Notes: a model not told the origin generated them from the sequence alone. Shown: positions 1-8,684, counted from the stretch's first letter. The stretch is DNA of 64,000 bases from Saccharothrix ecbatanensis (GCF_014205015.1 NZ_JACHMO010000001.1:6510001-6574000); one strand, 5' to 3'. Numbers and translations: made by a program.

Positions 1-129
1 CTGGACGTGTCGGCGGAGGGTTTCGAGACCATCCACTGCTCGGCCGGACGTCGTGGGCTCGAGGTCGAGATCGCGCCGAAAGACCTGGTCAGGCTGACGC
101 AGGCGGTGGTGGCGCCCATCTCTGCCTGA
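1..129 (+). CDS. 3' end of an unidentified protein gene (partial)
   Basis: The window opens inside a reading frame that runs 42 codons to a TGA at 127-129. The codons show the strong G/C third-position preference of real genes here. The visible tail ends in LVRLTQAVVAPISA and carries no motif I can assign. It converges with the hydrolase gene on the minus strand, and the two stop codons are about 60 bp apart. The 5' part is outside the window, so no function is proposed. Confidence 0.6.
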   Translation: MDVSAEGFETIHCSAGRRGLEVEIAPKDLVRLTQAVVAPISA

Positions 130-202
130 GGTCACACCCCTGACGTCACACCCCTGAGTTCACAACACCCCTGAGTTCACACCTCTGCGTTCACACCTCG
201 AG
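130..202. repeat. Degenerate 14-bp tandem array between two convergent stop codons
   Basis: Five imperfect units of GTTCACACCCCTGA type start at 131, 145, 158, 175 and 189, with lengths of 13-17 bp. The array begins one base after the upstream stop codon. Its last unit covers the final codons and stop of the minus-strand hydrolase gene. It has no hairpin strong enough to be an obvious terminator. Confidence 0.75.
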
Positions 203-805
203 GGGCCGCAGCACGCGGTCCAGCCACTCGCTGACCGCGCGGCCCACCCCGTCCAGGTCGGCCTTGAGGTTGTGGTCGCCGGGCAGCAGCACCACCTCGC
301 GGTGGTGCGCCGGGTCGGGCCGGCCGAACGGGTCGTTCTCGCCCTGCACCACCAGCGCGGGCACCTCGACGCCGTCCAACTCGGGTATCCGGGACTTCTC
401 CGGCTTGCCCGGCGGGTGCACCGGGAACGCCAGGCACAGCACCGCCACCGCCTGCCCCTCGGACGACGTCCGGCACGCCACCCGCGCGCCGGACGACCGG
501 CCGCCGAACACCATCGGCAGGCCGTCGAACCAGCGGGAACCCAGGTCTTCCGCGACCGCTAGCCACGCCGTGTCGAGTTGGCCGGCGGGCGCGGGCGCAC
601 GACGGCCGGCCACCCGGTACGGCTGCTCCACCAACGCCACGTGCACGCCGACGGCCACCGCCGCCCTGGTCGCCGCGACGAGGTCCGGCGCGGCGATCCC
701 GCCACCCGCGCCGTGCCCGAGCAGCAACGCGGCCCGGCCTTCGGCGGCGCAGTGCATCTCGGCCCGCGCGGGGCCGTGCGGGGTGTCGACCACCCGCTTG
801 GTCAT
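191..805 (-). CDS. Alpha/beta hydrolase, dienelactone-hydrolase/KANL3-Tex30-like
   Basis: A 204-residue protein with a compact alpha/beta-hydrolase layout. It has an LGHGAGGG oxyanion-type motif near residue 35, a nucleophile elbow GRSSG in the middle (Ser nucleophile), an acid-loop END before PFG, and a C-terminal GDHN supplying the likely catalytic His. This fits small KANL3/Tex30-like hydrolases of unknown substrate. The ATG at 805 overlaps the stop of the upstream HMCES-type gene by four bases (ATGA), so the two are probably translationally coupled. No signal peptide is seen; a cytosolic enzyme is inferred. Confidence 0.8.
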   Translation of the reverse strand: MTKRVVDTPHGPARAEMHCAAEGRAALLLGHGAGGGIAAPDLVAATRAAVAVGVHVALVEQPYRVAGRRAPAPAGQLDTAWLAVAEDLGSRWFDGLPMVFGGRSSGARVACRTSSEGQAVAVLCLAFPVHPPGKPEKSRIPELDGVEVPALVVQGENDPFGRPDPAHHREVVLLPGDHNLKADLDGVGRAVSEWLDRVLRPLEV

Positions 806-1563
806 GACAGCTCGAACAACGTGGGCTCCGGCTTCTCCGATTCCCCCAGGCGGACCGCGTCCAGCAGGGACGGGTCGTTGTTCTTGATGCTGTTGACCTT
901 CATCGACACCGGCCGCAGCTCCAGCGCGTTGACCAGGTCCAGGTCGGGCGCGAGCAGGTCCTTCGGGTCGGCGTTGTCCGGGTCGAGCCAGGCCGCCCAG
1001 CGGTCCTTCGGCAGCACGAGCGGCATCCGGTGGTGCACGGACGTCATGTCGCCGATCGCGTCGGTGGTGAGCACGGCGCAGGTGATGATCGGCTTGCGCT
1101 CGTCGCCCTCCTGCTGCCACCACACCGACCAGATGCCCGCCATGGCGATGCTGGAGTCGTCACCGGGGTTGATGAAGTACGGCTGCTTGCGGCCCTCGCC
1201 CGGCTGCCACTCGTACCAGCCGGCCGCCGGGACGATGCACCGGCGCTTGGCCGCCGAGTCGCGGTAGGCGGGCTTGTCCAGCACGCTCTCGGACCGCGCG
1301 TTGATCATCTTCGCGGCGCCGGAGAGGTCCTTGGCCCAGTGCGGGACCAGGCCCCAGCGCATCACCCGGACGCTGCGCTCGGTCGTGTCCGGGTCGGGAT
1401 TGCCCTCGTCGTCACGCGGGTGGCGTTCGACGACGGCCGACACCAGCTTGGTCGGCGCGACGTTGAAGTCCGGGCCGGGCGCGACGCCCTCGGTGGCGTC
1501 CACCGCGTCGAACTCCGCCGCGAGCAGAGCCGGATTCTTGGTGGAGGCGTACCTGCCGCACAA
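802..1563 (-). CDS. SOS response-associated peptidase, HMCES/YedK type (abasic-site DNA-protein crosslink shield)
   Basis: A 253-residue SRAP-domain protein. The family covalently caps abasic sites in single-stranded DNA through the N-terminal Cys exposed after Met removal. The sequence starts MCGRY, so Cys2 is in place. It also has GLVPHW near residue 71, the GWYEW Glu at about 118 and the HHRMP His at about 177-178, which are the other active-site positions. Its start codon is TTG, the only start that places Cys directly after the initiator. It is the first gene of a two-gene operon with the hydrolase. The syntenic M. tuberculosis gene is Rv3226c, next to aroA as here. Confidence 0.93.
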   Translation of the reverse strand: MCGRYASTKNPALLAAEFDAVDATEGVAPGPDFNVAPTKLVSAVVERHPRDDEGNPDPDTTERSVRVMRWGLVPHWAKDLSGAAKMINARSESVLDKPAYRDSAAKRRCIVPAAGWYEWQPGEGRKQPYFINPGDDSSIAMAGIWSVWWQQEGDERKPIITCAVLTTDAIGDMTSVHHRMPLVLPKDRWAAWLDPDNADPKDLLAPDLDLVNALELRPVSMKVNSIKNNDPSLLDAVRLGESEKPEPTLFELS

Positions 1564-1661
1564 AACCTGATCACCTCTGACGATCTAGTCCGGGTCGCCA
1601 TCGTCGCACGTCGGAAGGCCCGGTGCGACCTGTCGACCACCCGATGCGGAATCATCGGGCC

Positions 1662-2942
1662 ATGACTCAGCAGTGGTCCGCTCCCACCGCCCACGGCCCT
1701 GTCCACGCGACGGTACCCGTGCCCGGTTCAAAGTCGATCACCAACCGGGCGCTCGTGCTGGCCGCCCTGGCCGACCGCGCGTCCACCGTGCACGCCCCTT
1801 TGCGCAGCCGTGACACCAACCTGATGGCCGCCGGGCTCCAGTCCCTCGGCGTCGGATTCGCCGACGGCCCGGACGGGTCGTGGCTGGTCACACCCGGTGC
1901 GATGCGCGGTCCGGCGCAGGTCGACTGCGGGCTGGCGGGCACCGTCATGCGCTTCCTGCCGCCCGCCGCGGCGCTGGCCGTCGGCGACGTCACGTTCGAC
2001 GGGGACCCCCACGCGCGGACCCGTCCGATGACCACGATCCTGGACGCGCTGCGGGCGTTGGGCGCCGACGTGGAGGGCGGTTCGCTGCCGTTCACGCTGC
2101 ACGGCAAGGGCGGGGTGGCCGGCGGTGTGGTCACCATCGACGCGTCGGCGTCGTCCCAGTTCGTGTCCGGGCTGCTGCTGTCGGGCGCGCGTTACGAGAG
2201 CGGCGTGACCGTGCGGCACGACGGGAAGCCCCTGCCCTCGATGCCCCACATCGAGATGACCGTGGCGATGCTGCGCGAAGCAGGTGTCGTCGTGGACGAC
2301 GCGTCGCCCAACGAGTGGCGGGTCGAGCCGGGCGCCATCACGGGCCGCGACTGGCACGTCGAGCCGGACCTGTCCAACGCCACGCCGTTCCTCGCGGCGG
2401 CGGCCGTGACGGGCGGCGAGGTGACCATCCCCGGCTGGCCCGCGCGGACCACCCAGCCCGGCGGCGCGGCACGCGACCTGTTCGAGCGCATGGGTTGCGC
2501 GGTAACGCTCACGGACGCCGGTCTGACGTTGTCGGGTCCCGAGAAGCTGGTCGGCGTGGACGTGGACCTCAAGGACGAGAGCGAGCTGACGCCGACCGTG
2601 GCGGCCTTGGCGGCGCTCGCCACCGGCCCGACCCGGATCCGCGGCGTCGCGCACATCCGCGGCCACGAGACGGACCGGATCGCCGCGCTCGTCACCGAGA
2701 TCAACCGGTTGGGCGGCCAGGCGGAGGAGACCGACGACGGCCTGGTCATCACGCCGCGACCGTTGCGCGGTGAGGTGTGGCAGGCGTACGCGGACCACCG
2801 CATGGCGACCGCGGGCGCGATCATCGGGCTGGTGGTGGAGGGCGTGTCCGTGGACGACATCGGGTCTACGACCAAGACGATCCCGGACTTCCCCGGGATG
2901 TGGACAACGATGCTGGGGACGTCGATGCACGGGACGCGCTGA
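1662..2942 (+). CDS. aroA: 3-phosphoshikimate 1-carboxyvinyltransferase (EPSP synthase)
   Basis: A 426-residue enzyme that joins PEP to shikimate-3-phosphate in the chorismate pathway. Visible signatures are the N-terminal [11 protein letters not shown] (substrate-binding Lys24), the [10 protein letters not shown] loop equivalent to the GNAGTxMR motif, and the C-terminal YADHRMA motif. I chose the ATG followed by TQQWSAP because upstream residues do not resemble the family. rsgA starts one base after the aroA stop, so the two form an operon. The divergent HMCES-type gene lies about 100 bp upstream, as in mycobacteria. Confidence 0.97.
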   Translation: MTQQWSAPTAHGPVHATVPVPGSKSITNRALVLAALADRASTVHAPLRSRDTNLMAAGLQSLGVGFADGPDGSWLVTPGAMRGPAQVDCGLAGTVMRFLPPAAALAVGDVTFDGDPHARTRPMTTILDALRALGADVEGGSLPFTLHGKGGVAGGVVTIDASASSQFVSGLLLSGARYESGVTVRHDGKPLPSMPHIEMTVAMLREAGVVVDDASPNEWRVEPGAITGRDWHVEPDLSNATPFLAAAAVTGGEVTIPGWPARTTQPGGAARDLFERMGCAVTLTDAGLTLSGPEKLVGVDVDLKDESELTPTVAALAALATGPTRIRGVAHIRGHETDRIAALVTEINRLGGQAEETDDGLVITPRPLRGEVWQAYADHRMATAGAIIGLVVEGVSVDDIGSTTKTIPDFPGMWTTMLGTSMHGTR

Positions 2943-2943
2943 C

Positions 2944-3954
2944 GTGACACGCGGCGACTGGCGGCGACTGGACGAGTCCGACGTGCGGGTGCGGCCGGGC
3001 AAGGGGACCCGGCCGCGCAGCAAGCGCCGGCCGGAGCACGCGGACGCGGTGCCCGCCATGGTCGTCGGGGTGGACCGCGGCCGGTGGACGTGCGCGATGG
3101 ACGGCGACCCGAACCGGCTGGTCATCGCCATGCGGGCACGGGAGCTGGGCCGCACGCCGGTCGTGGTGGGCGACAACGTCGGCCTGGTCGGCGACACGTC
3201 CGGTCAGCCGGACACGTTGGCCCGGATCGTGCGGGTGGACGAGCGGCGGAGCGTGCTGCGGCGGACGGCGGACGACAACGACCCGTTCGAGCGGGTGGTG
3301 GTGGCCAACGCCGGGCAGCTGGTGATCGTGTCGGCGTTGGCGGACCCGCAGCCGCGCCGCGGTTTCATCGACCGCTGCCTGGTCGCCGCGTACGCGGGTG
3401 GGCTGGAACCGTTGCTGTGCTTGACGAAGTCCGACCTGGCCCCACCGGACGAGCTGCTCGCCGCGTACGCCGAACTGTCGCTGCCGGTCGTGGTGACGCG
3501 TTCCGACGAGTACCCGGAGGAGCTGCGCGCCCGGCTGGTGAACCGGCTGTCCGCGTTGATCGGGCACTCGGGGGTGGGCAAGTCGACCTTGGTGAACAAG
3601 CTGGTGCCGGACGCCCACCGGGCCGTGGGTGTGGTCAGCGGCGTGGGCAAGGGCCGGCACACGTCCACCCAGACCGTCGCGCTTCCGCTGCCCGAGGGTG
3701 GCTGGGCCGTGGACACGCCGGGCATCCGCTCGTTCGGGCTCGCGCACATCACGCCCGACGACATCGTCGGCTCGTTCCCGGACATGAAGGCGATGGCCGA
3801 GGAGTGCCCGCCCGGCTGCAACCACCAGGGCCCGCCCGACGACCCGGACTGCATGCTCGACGAACTCGTCCGCACCGGCGAAGCCTCCCCCGGCCGCCTC
3901 GAATCCCTCCGCCGCCTCCTGGAGTCCCGCAGCAAACTGGAGGAATACGACTAA
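2944..3954 (+). CDS. rsgA: Small ribosomal subunit biogenesis GTPase RsgA
   Basis: A 336-residue circularly permuted GTPase that acts late in 30S assembly. An N-terminal OB-fold region (about residues 35-120) is followed by G4 (LTKSDL, about 160), G1 (GHSGVGKST, about 207) and G3 (DTPG, about 259). This permuted order is diagnostic. A C-terminal zinc site reads CPPGCNH with a further Cys about ten residues on. The start is GTG at 2944, one base after the aroA stop. Homologue of M. tuberculosis Rv3228. A 22-bp-unit repeat array begins directly after its TAA. Confidence 0.95.
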   Translation: MTRGDWRRLDESDVRVRPGKGTRPRSKRRPEHADAVPAMVVGVDRGRWTCAMDGDPNRLVIAMRARELGRTPVVVGDNVGLVGDTSGQPDTLARIVRVDERRSVLRRTADDNDPFERVVVANAGQLVIVSALADPQPRRGFIDRCLVAAYAGGLEPLLCLTKSDLAPPDELLAAYAELSLPVVVTRSDEYPEELRARLVNRLSALIGHSGVGKSTLVNKLVPDAHRAVGVVSGVGKGRHTSTQTVALPLPEGGWAVDTPGIRSFGLAHITPDDIVGSFPDMKAMAEECPPGCNHQGPPDDPDCMLDELVRTGEASPGRLESLRRLLESRSKLEEYD

Positions 3955-3961
3955 CCCCCGC

Positions 3962-4049
3962 GAGTCCTACGTTCAGAACGCGCGAGTCGTACCTTCAGGA
4001 CCACCGTGTCCTACGTTCAGGACCCCCGAATTCAACGCTCAGAACGCGC
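3962..4049 (+). repeat. 22-bp-unit stop-codon-abutting repeat, copy 1 (half element, A arm only)
   Basis: Four units of exactly 22 bp start at 3962, 3984, 4006 and 4028, each following the pattern GAGTCCTACGTTCAGAAC plus four variable bases. The array begins 7 nt after the rsgA TAA, and those 7 nt look like a partial unit. It is the same sequence as the inverted arm of copy 2 at 42134-42217. The mirror-image second arm found in copies 2 and 3 is missing, and the terminator hairpin at 4067-4101 follows instead. Confidence 0.9.
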
Positions 4050-4066
4050 GATGGGTTCACGGAGGC

Positions 4067-4101
4067 AGCCCGCGCCGGGCAAGTGACGCCGGGCGCGGGC
4101 T
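4067..4101. terminator. GC-rich hairpin between convergent genes
   Basis: Arms AGCCCGCGCC (4067-4076) and GGCGCGGGCT (4092-4101) pair perfectly over 10 bp around a 15-nt loop. It sits between the stops of rsgA (plus) and the DUF6912-like gene (minus), so it can serve both strands. No T-run follows, which is usual in actinobacteria. Confidence 0.7.
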
Positions 4102-4121
4102 GGGATCGAACGAACCTGCGG

Positions 4122-4613
4122 CTACATCAGCTCCAGCAGGAACGGCAGCTCCTGCGCCGCGTACCAGGCCAACTCGTGGTCCTCGGCCCCGCCCAACGCG
4201 AACTCCGCGTCCGGATCACCCATGTCCGCCGCGTCGATCACGTCCGCAGCCGCACGCACGTCCTCCTCGGCCTCCAACGTGTCCAAGTGGATCGCGGCCA
4301 CCAGCTTCATCGGCACCGGCCCCGACAGCTTCACCACCGAGAAGTCCAGGTCCGGCCGCAGCTTCGCGTCCTCCACGTCCACCGAGACCACCGCCCGCCG
4401 TGGCACCGCCTTCTCGTCACCCGCGATCAGCCGCAGCGAACCGCGAGCGGCGTCGAGCATCGCCGAGTACTCCAACTCCTCCGTGTCGCCGGTCGCGTAG
4501 GACTCGCGCAGCGCGGGCGTCAGGGCGAACCCCGTACCGCCCACCGGCACGAACTCGCCCGTGTCCACCAAGTCGCGCAACATCGCGACGGTCGCCGGGA
4601 GGTACACCCTCAT
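4122..4613 (-). CDS. Conserved actinobacterial protein, Rv3231c-like (DUF6912-type)
   Basis: A 163-residue acidic soluble protein starting MRVYLPATVAMLRDL, with no catalytic motif I recognise. By position and length it matches the M. tuberculosis hypothetical Rv3231c, which lies between rsgA and the WS/DGAT genes. Its ATG overlaps the stop of the upstream acyltransferase gene by four bases, so the two are co-translated. No membrane segment or signal peptide is seen. The function is unknown. Confidence 0.75.
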   Translation of the reverse strand: MRVYLPATVAMLRDLVDTGEFVPVGGTGFALTPALRESYATGDTEELEYSAMLDAARGSLRLIAGDEKAVPRRAVVSVDVEDAKLRPDLDFSVVKLSGPVPMKLVAAIHLDTLEAEEDVRAAADVIDAADMGDPDAEFALGGAEDHELAWYAAQELPFLLELM

Positions 4614-5986
4614 GTGGACACCGTTCCCATCAGTTCCTCCACCGACTCCTCGACCATCGCCGCCAACACGTCCACATCGGACATGGCGTCACGGTCGGCG
4701 TTCAGGCCGAAGTACACGCCACCGTCATAAGACGTCACGCCGATCGACAACGCCTGGTTCTTCGCCAACGGCACAACCGGGAACATCTCGATCATCTTCG
4801 CCCCCGCCGCGTACAGCGGGACCTGCGGCCCCGGCACGTTCGTCACCACGACGTTGAACAACCGCCGTGAGAACGACGACGCCGCCCGCGCGCCCAACGC
4901 GTGCAAAGTCGGCGGCGCGAAGCCCGAGAACCGCACCAACGTCTGGGCCGCCACCGACTGCCCCGACTCCTGGTGGGCACGCGTCGCGTGCGACACGTGG
5001 TGCAGCCGCACGACCGGGTTCGGCTCCCCCACCGGCAGGTCCACCAGGTACGCCGACACCAGCGTCTCGTCGCTGCGCACCGACATCGGCGCCATCGCCC
5101 GGATCGTGGTCCCCGCCGTCACGACCTCGCCGCGCGACAGCAGCCAGTTCCGCATCGCGCCCGACAACGCCGCCAGCACGCCGTCGTTCACCGTGCCGCC
5201 GTGCACCCGCCGGATCTCGCGGAACTCGTCCAACCGGGTGCGCGCCACCGCGAACCGCCGCTGCGGCGAGATCCGGACGTTCAACGGGCTGCCGGGCGCG
5301 GGTGTGACGGCGGTGCGCACCGCGGACGCCAACCCGCCGAACACCCCGGCGACCTTCCGCACCGTCTCCACCGTGTCCATCGCCGCCGACCGGACGTTCT
5401 CCACGACCTCACCGGGCCGCTGCACGGCCTCGGCCACCGCGTCCACCACCAACTGCAACCCGCTCGGCTCCGGCGACGGCATCCACAGCGCCTCCACCGG
5501 CGGCCGGGGCGTGGCGGACACGTCCAGGATCACCTGCCCGATCTCCGGCGCCCCGATCCCCGACACCATCGCCTGGTGCGTCTTGGTGATCACCGCGGTC
5601 CGGTTCCGGGCCAGGCCCTCGACCAGGTAGATCTCCCACAGCGGCCGGGTGTGGTCGAGCGGCCGGGACATCAGCCGCGCGACGAGGTCGTGCAACTGCT
5701 GGTCGCTGCCCGGTTTCGGCAACGCCGACCGCCGCACGTGGTACGTCACGTCGAAGTCCGGGTCGTCCACCCACACCGGCCGGGCCAGCCGTCCGGGCAC
5801 GTGCACGACCTTCTGCCGGTACCGGGGCACCAGCGACAGCCGCTGCTCGATCAGGTCGACCAGCCGGTCGTAGTCGAACCGGGTGCGCGGTCGGCGGAAC
5901 ACCGCCACCCCACCGACGTGCATCGGCGTCGTGGAGTCCTCCAGGTACAGGAACGAGGCGTCCAGCGCGGACAAGCGGTCGGGCAT
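4610..5986 (-). CDS. Wax ester synthase/diacylglycerol acyltransferase (WS/DGAT) family protein with altered catalytic motif
   Basis: A 458-residue protein with the family's N-terminal LSALDASFLYLE segment, PLWEIYLVEGL near 115 and a C-terminal NVPGPQ-type motif. The family acylates diacylglycerol or fatty alcohols using a HHxxxDG motif. Here the region reads KTHQAMVSG (residues 135-143), so the second His and the Asp are replaced by Gln and Ser. The protein may act on another substrate or be catalytically weak. It corresponds by position to the Rv3233c/Rv3234c (tgs3) locus. It overlaps the downstream hypothetical gene by ATGA. Confidence 0.85.
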   Translation of the reverse strand: MPDRLSALDASFLYLEDSTTPMHVGGVAVFRRPRTRFDYDRLVDLIEQRLSLVPRYRQKVVHVPGRLARPVWVDDPDFDVTYHVRRSALPKPGSDQQLHDLVARLMSRPLDHTRPLWEIYLVEGLARNRTAVITKTHQAMVSGIGAPEIGQVILDVSATPRPPVEALWMPSPEPSGLQLVVDAVAEAVQRPGEVVENVRSAAMDTVETVRKVAGVFGGLASAVRTAVTPAPGSPLNVRISPQRRFAVARTRLDEFREIRRVHGGTVNDGVLAALSGAMRNWLLSRGEVVTAGTTIRAMAPMSVRSDETLVSAYLVDLPVGEPNPVVRLHHVSHATRAHQESGQSVAAQTLVRFSGFAPPTLHALGARAASSFSRRLFNVVVTNVPGPQVPLYAAGAKMIEMFPVVPLAKNQALSIGVTSYDGGVYFGLNADRDAMSDVDVLAAMVEESVEELMGTVST

Positions 5987-5996
5987 GCGGACCAGG

Positions 5997-6668
5997 CTAG
6001 TCGGTGCAGGCGCGCACGAGCCTGCGCACGGCGTTGACCTCGGCTTCGTCCCGCTTGTGCCGGGCGAGCCGGATCTCCGCCGCGGTACCCATGGCCCGAC
6101 GTGCGTCGACCCGCACCGAGACGTCCACGCCCGACAGGAACCCGCGCACCAGCCGTGATCGGGCCAGCCGCTTGACCGGCCGCAGCGGCGCCACCGCGAT
6201 CGCCAGCCAGCTCATGGCGACGTCGATCTTCCGGTCGCCCTTGCGCGCGCTGGCCCAGTCGACCACCACCGCGCCCTCCGGGCCCATCACCACGTTGCCG
6301 GGGTGCAGGTCGAGGTGCAGCACGTTGAAGCCCTGCCCGTCGAGGAACGCGGGCGGTGGCACGGCGTCCAGCTTGCGGTGCAGTTCGGCCAGCTCACGGC
6401 CCAGCGCACCCGCGCGCCACGGTTTGGCGTCCAGCTCCTGCGACATGCGCGGACCGGGGACGTACTCCATCACCAGGTCGCTCTCCGAGGCGTCCGCCAC
6501 CCTCGGCACCGGTATGCCGTGCCGGTGCAGGTACCGCATCAGCTCGGCTTCGGGCCCGAGGTCGCGGCCCGCACGGCTGCGCTTGACCAGCAGACCGTCG
6601 GGACGGAGGTAGACGTCCGCCTCCCGGCCACTGGCCAGCAGACGATGCGCCTCGTCGCGCGTTGCCAT
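5997..6668 (-). CDS. RIO/APH-like small-molecule or protein kinase
   Basis: A 223-residue kinase-fold protein. It has ASGREADVYL near the N-terminus (nucleotide-binding loop), LLVKRSRAG carrying the likely invariant Lys, VMEYVPG as hinge, the catalytic loop HLDLHPGNVV (Asp of the Brenner motif) around 132, and VVDWASA (metal-binding Asp). The start MATRDEAH was chosen because upstream residues lie in the promoter of the divergent rRNA methyltransferase. The substrate is unknown; RIO-like and aminoglycoside-phosphotransferase-like families share these motifs. It ends ten bases before the acyltransferase start. Confidence 0.82.
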   Translation of the reverse strand: MATRDEAHRLLASGREADVYLRPDGLLVKRSRAGRDLGPEAELMRYLHRHGIPVPRVADASESDLVMEYVPGPRMSQELDAKPWRAGALGRELAELHRKLDAVPPPAFLDGQGFNVLHLDLHPGNVVMGPEGAVVVDWASARKGDRKIDVAMSWLAIAVAPLRPVKRLARSRLVRGFLSGVDVSVRVDARRAMGTAAEIRLARHKRDEAEVNAVRRLVRACTD

Positions 6669-6732
6669 GTGACGATCATCATGATTGACAGCGCGAAAAC
6701 AAGCCCCAATCGGGTAGTGGACACTGAGCGGC

Positions 6733-7482
6733 GTGGATGTGTCACCCAAGGACAGGTTCGTCACCGTGTACGGCCGCAAGCCCGTGCTGGAAGCGCTCGA
6801 CGACCCGCGGCTCGAAGTCGACAAGGTCGTGCTGGCCGACACGGCGCGCGGTCCGGCCGCCCGGGAGATCCTGGACGCGGCGAACCGCCGGGGCGTCCAG
6901 GTCCAGCGGGCGACGGCGCAGCGGGTCAAGGTGCTGGCCGGGAACGGGAAGCAGGACCAGGGCGTGCTGGCCGACGTGGTCGCGCCCCGGATGCGTCCGC
7001 TCGAGCTGGGGCTGCGCGAGAACCCGCGGAACGTGCTGGTGCTCGACGGGATCACCACGCCGGCGAACGTCGGGATGATCCTGCGGACCGCGACGGCCGC
7101 CGGGATGGACGGCATCGTGGTGCCGCGTCGGGGGGTGGCGTCGATCGACCCGATGGTGGTGAAGGCGTCGGCCGGGGTGGCGTTCCGGGCTCCGGTGCTG
7201 CGGTGTGCGACGGCGGCCGAGGCTGCCGCTTCGCTGCGTGGCGCCGGTTACCCGATCTACGCGCTCGACGCGAACGCCCGGCAGTCGGTGTACTCGGCGG
7301 ACCTGCCGGCGCGGGCCGCGTTCGTGCTGGGGAGTGAGTCGGCGGGCATCTCGGACGACGTGCGGCCGCACGTGACCGGGTGGCTGTCCATCCCGATGGC
7401 GGCGGGGGTCGAGTCGCTGAACGTGGCCAGTGCGGCGGCCGTGCTGTGCTTCGAGGTCGTACGCCGCCGAACCACCCGCTGA
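6733..7482 (+). CDS. SpoU/TrmH-family RNA 2'-O-methyltransferase (RlmB-like)
   Basis: A 249-residue SPOUT methyltransferase. A short N-terminal L30e-like substrate domain (VTVYGRKPVLEAL) precedes the trefoil-knot catalytic domain. The three family motifs are ANVGMILRTA near 116, VLGSESAGIS near 197 and IPMAAGVESLNVA near 219. It methylates a ribose in 23S rRNA or tRNA with S-adenosylmethionine; the exact target cannot be read from sequence. The GTG at 6733 was chosen as the first in-frame start. The gene is monocistronic and divergent from the kinase gene, with a strong hairpin 49 bp after its stop. Confidence 0.92.
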   Translation: MDVSPKDRFVTVYGRKPVLEALDDPRLEVDKVVLADTARGPAAREILDAANRRGVQVQRATAQRVKVLAGNGKQDQGVLADVVAPRMRPLELGLRENPRNVLVLDGITTPANVGMILRTATAAGMDGIVVPRRGVASIDPMVVKASAGVAFRAPVLRCATAAEAAASLRGAGYPIYALDANARQSVYSADLPARAAFVLGSESAGISDDVRPHVTGWLSIPMAAGVESLNVASAAAVLCFEVVRRRTTR

Positions 7483-7530
7483 GCTCTTTGCTCGTCGCTT
7501 GTTGGTGGCTTGTTTTTGGCTTGTTGAGGC

Positions 7531-7571
7531 GCAGCGCGGGCACCGGAGGGCCGCTCCGATACCCGCGCTGC
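7531..7571 (+). terminator. Two-tier terminator hairpin after the rRNA methyltransferase
   Basis: Outer arms GCAGCGCGGG (7531-7540) and CCCGCGCTGC (7562-7571) pair over 10 bp. The loop contains a nested CGGAG/CTCCG stem. It lies downstream of the stop at 7482. The next 246 bp up to 7817 contain no coding sequence that I can support. Confidence 0.8.
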
Positions 7572-7817
7572 CTAACCGGCTGACCAGTGGCTCACCACAG
7601 CCACCCGAACGCGGTACCCGTCGACACAGGCCCGTCCCGGTCAGCCCTCAATGCCCCACACCCACGCCGCTCGTGACGCGTCGGATGCGGAACCGCGGCT
7701 TGTGCCCGCCATTTGTCTCGTCTGGTGGGTCGTCGGTAAACGTCTAGAACGTACGGGGGAATCGGAGTACCAGCAATTCACCGCGCGGGTGGATCTTCGG
7801 TGGCCGTTAGTGACCGA

Positions 7818-8231
7818 TTAACTCTGGAGAGGGACTTGGAGCAGAGTTTCCAGTTCCTCGAGAGTGGATTGCACGGACTGGTGGTGCACACCGACCATTC
7901 CGGCGGCAGCCGCGCCCCGGACGTTGACTGCCAGGTCGTCCACGAAAACGCATTCGTGCGCGGGGAGGCCGAGGCGTGCGGCGGCGAGGAGGTAGATGCG
8001 GCGGTCGGGCTTGGCCAGGCCCACGTCGCCGGAGGTGATCACCACGTCGAACAGGGGCGACCACTCGATCGGGGGACGCCACAGGCCGTCGGCGTTGGAG
8101 AGGACGGCGGTGAGGATGCCCTGGTGGCGGGCCTGGCGGGTGGCCGTGAGCAGGGGCGGTTCGATCGCGGTGTGGTCGTCGCCCAGGTCGGTCAGCACGC
8201 CACCGAAGTCCAGCACCAGTCCCCGCACCAT
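7818..8231 (-). CDS. HAD-superfamily hydrolase, short form without cap domain
   Basis: A 137-residue Rossmann-like HAD protein. It has motif I LVLDFGGVLTD (nucleophile Asp8; the usual second Asp is Gly), motif II VLSNAD, the motif III Lys in GLAKPD and motif IV VFVDDLAVN. At 137 residues there is no room for a full cap, so it is a compact member or a domain remnant. The motif I variant resembles YihX/epoxide-hydrolase N-terminal phosphatase types, which often have low activity. The start MVRGLVLDF was chosen by motif position. Substrate unknown. Confidence 0.8.
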   Translation of the reverse strand: MVRGLVLDFGGVLTDLGDDHTAIEPPLLTATRQARHQGILTAVLSNADGLWRPPIEWSPLFDVVITSGDVGLAKPDRRIYLLAAARLGLPAHECVFVDDLAVNVRGAAAAGMVGVHHQSVQSTLEELETLLQVPLQS

Positions 8232-8285
8232 GCCTCCATCAGGTGATCTTGGTACGCAACTCCGGCTGTTCGCTCTCGGTTCAGC

Positions 8286-8675
8286 ATGCCACCTCAACTG
8301 CGCACGCTGTCGTCGACCAGGTCCACCACCCAGCACCTGCCGACCGAACCCCCGCCGCCGTTCAGCGCTCTGACGGCAGCTGATGCAACCCTCGACCCCC
8401 GCCGCTTCCTGTTTCCGCTGATAGAAGCCCTGAATGGGCGGCGGCCACCACGTCAACTGGCGGCCAGCTTCGCGCCGGATGCCCTGACCAGCCTGACCGG
8501 AGCCACCACCCGGACCCATGCGCGCCTGGGCCGTTACCGCCTGTGTCACGTTTCGGCGGATGCGGCGGAACTCGCGGGCACGCTGCACATGCCGACAAAA
8601 GTCCGAGCCTTCGCAGCGAGGGTGGAACGCCGGAACTCACGCTGGCACTGCACCGAATTCCACCTACTCCCCTAA
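8286..8675 (+). CDS. Rv3235-family protein
   Basis: A 129-residue basic protein with a Pro-rich N-terminus and a conserved C-terminal segment (LGRYRLCHVSADAAELAGTL, then RRNSRWHCTEFHLLP). This tail pattern is that of the actinobacterial Rv3235 family, whose function is unknown. The gene lies between the WS/DGAT and secA loci, as Rv3235 does in M. tuberculosis. It is divergent from the HAD gene, with 54 bp between the starts. No Shine-Dalgarno is obvious, so the exact start is uncertain. Confidence 0.75.
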   Translation: MPPQLRTLSSTRSTTQHLPTEPPPPFSALTAADATLDPRRFLFPLIEALNGRRPPRQLAASFAPDALTSLTGATTRTHARLGRYRLCHVSADAAELAGTLHMPTKVRAFAARVERRNSRWHCTEFHLLP

Positions 8676-8684
8676 CCGCGATAT

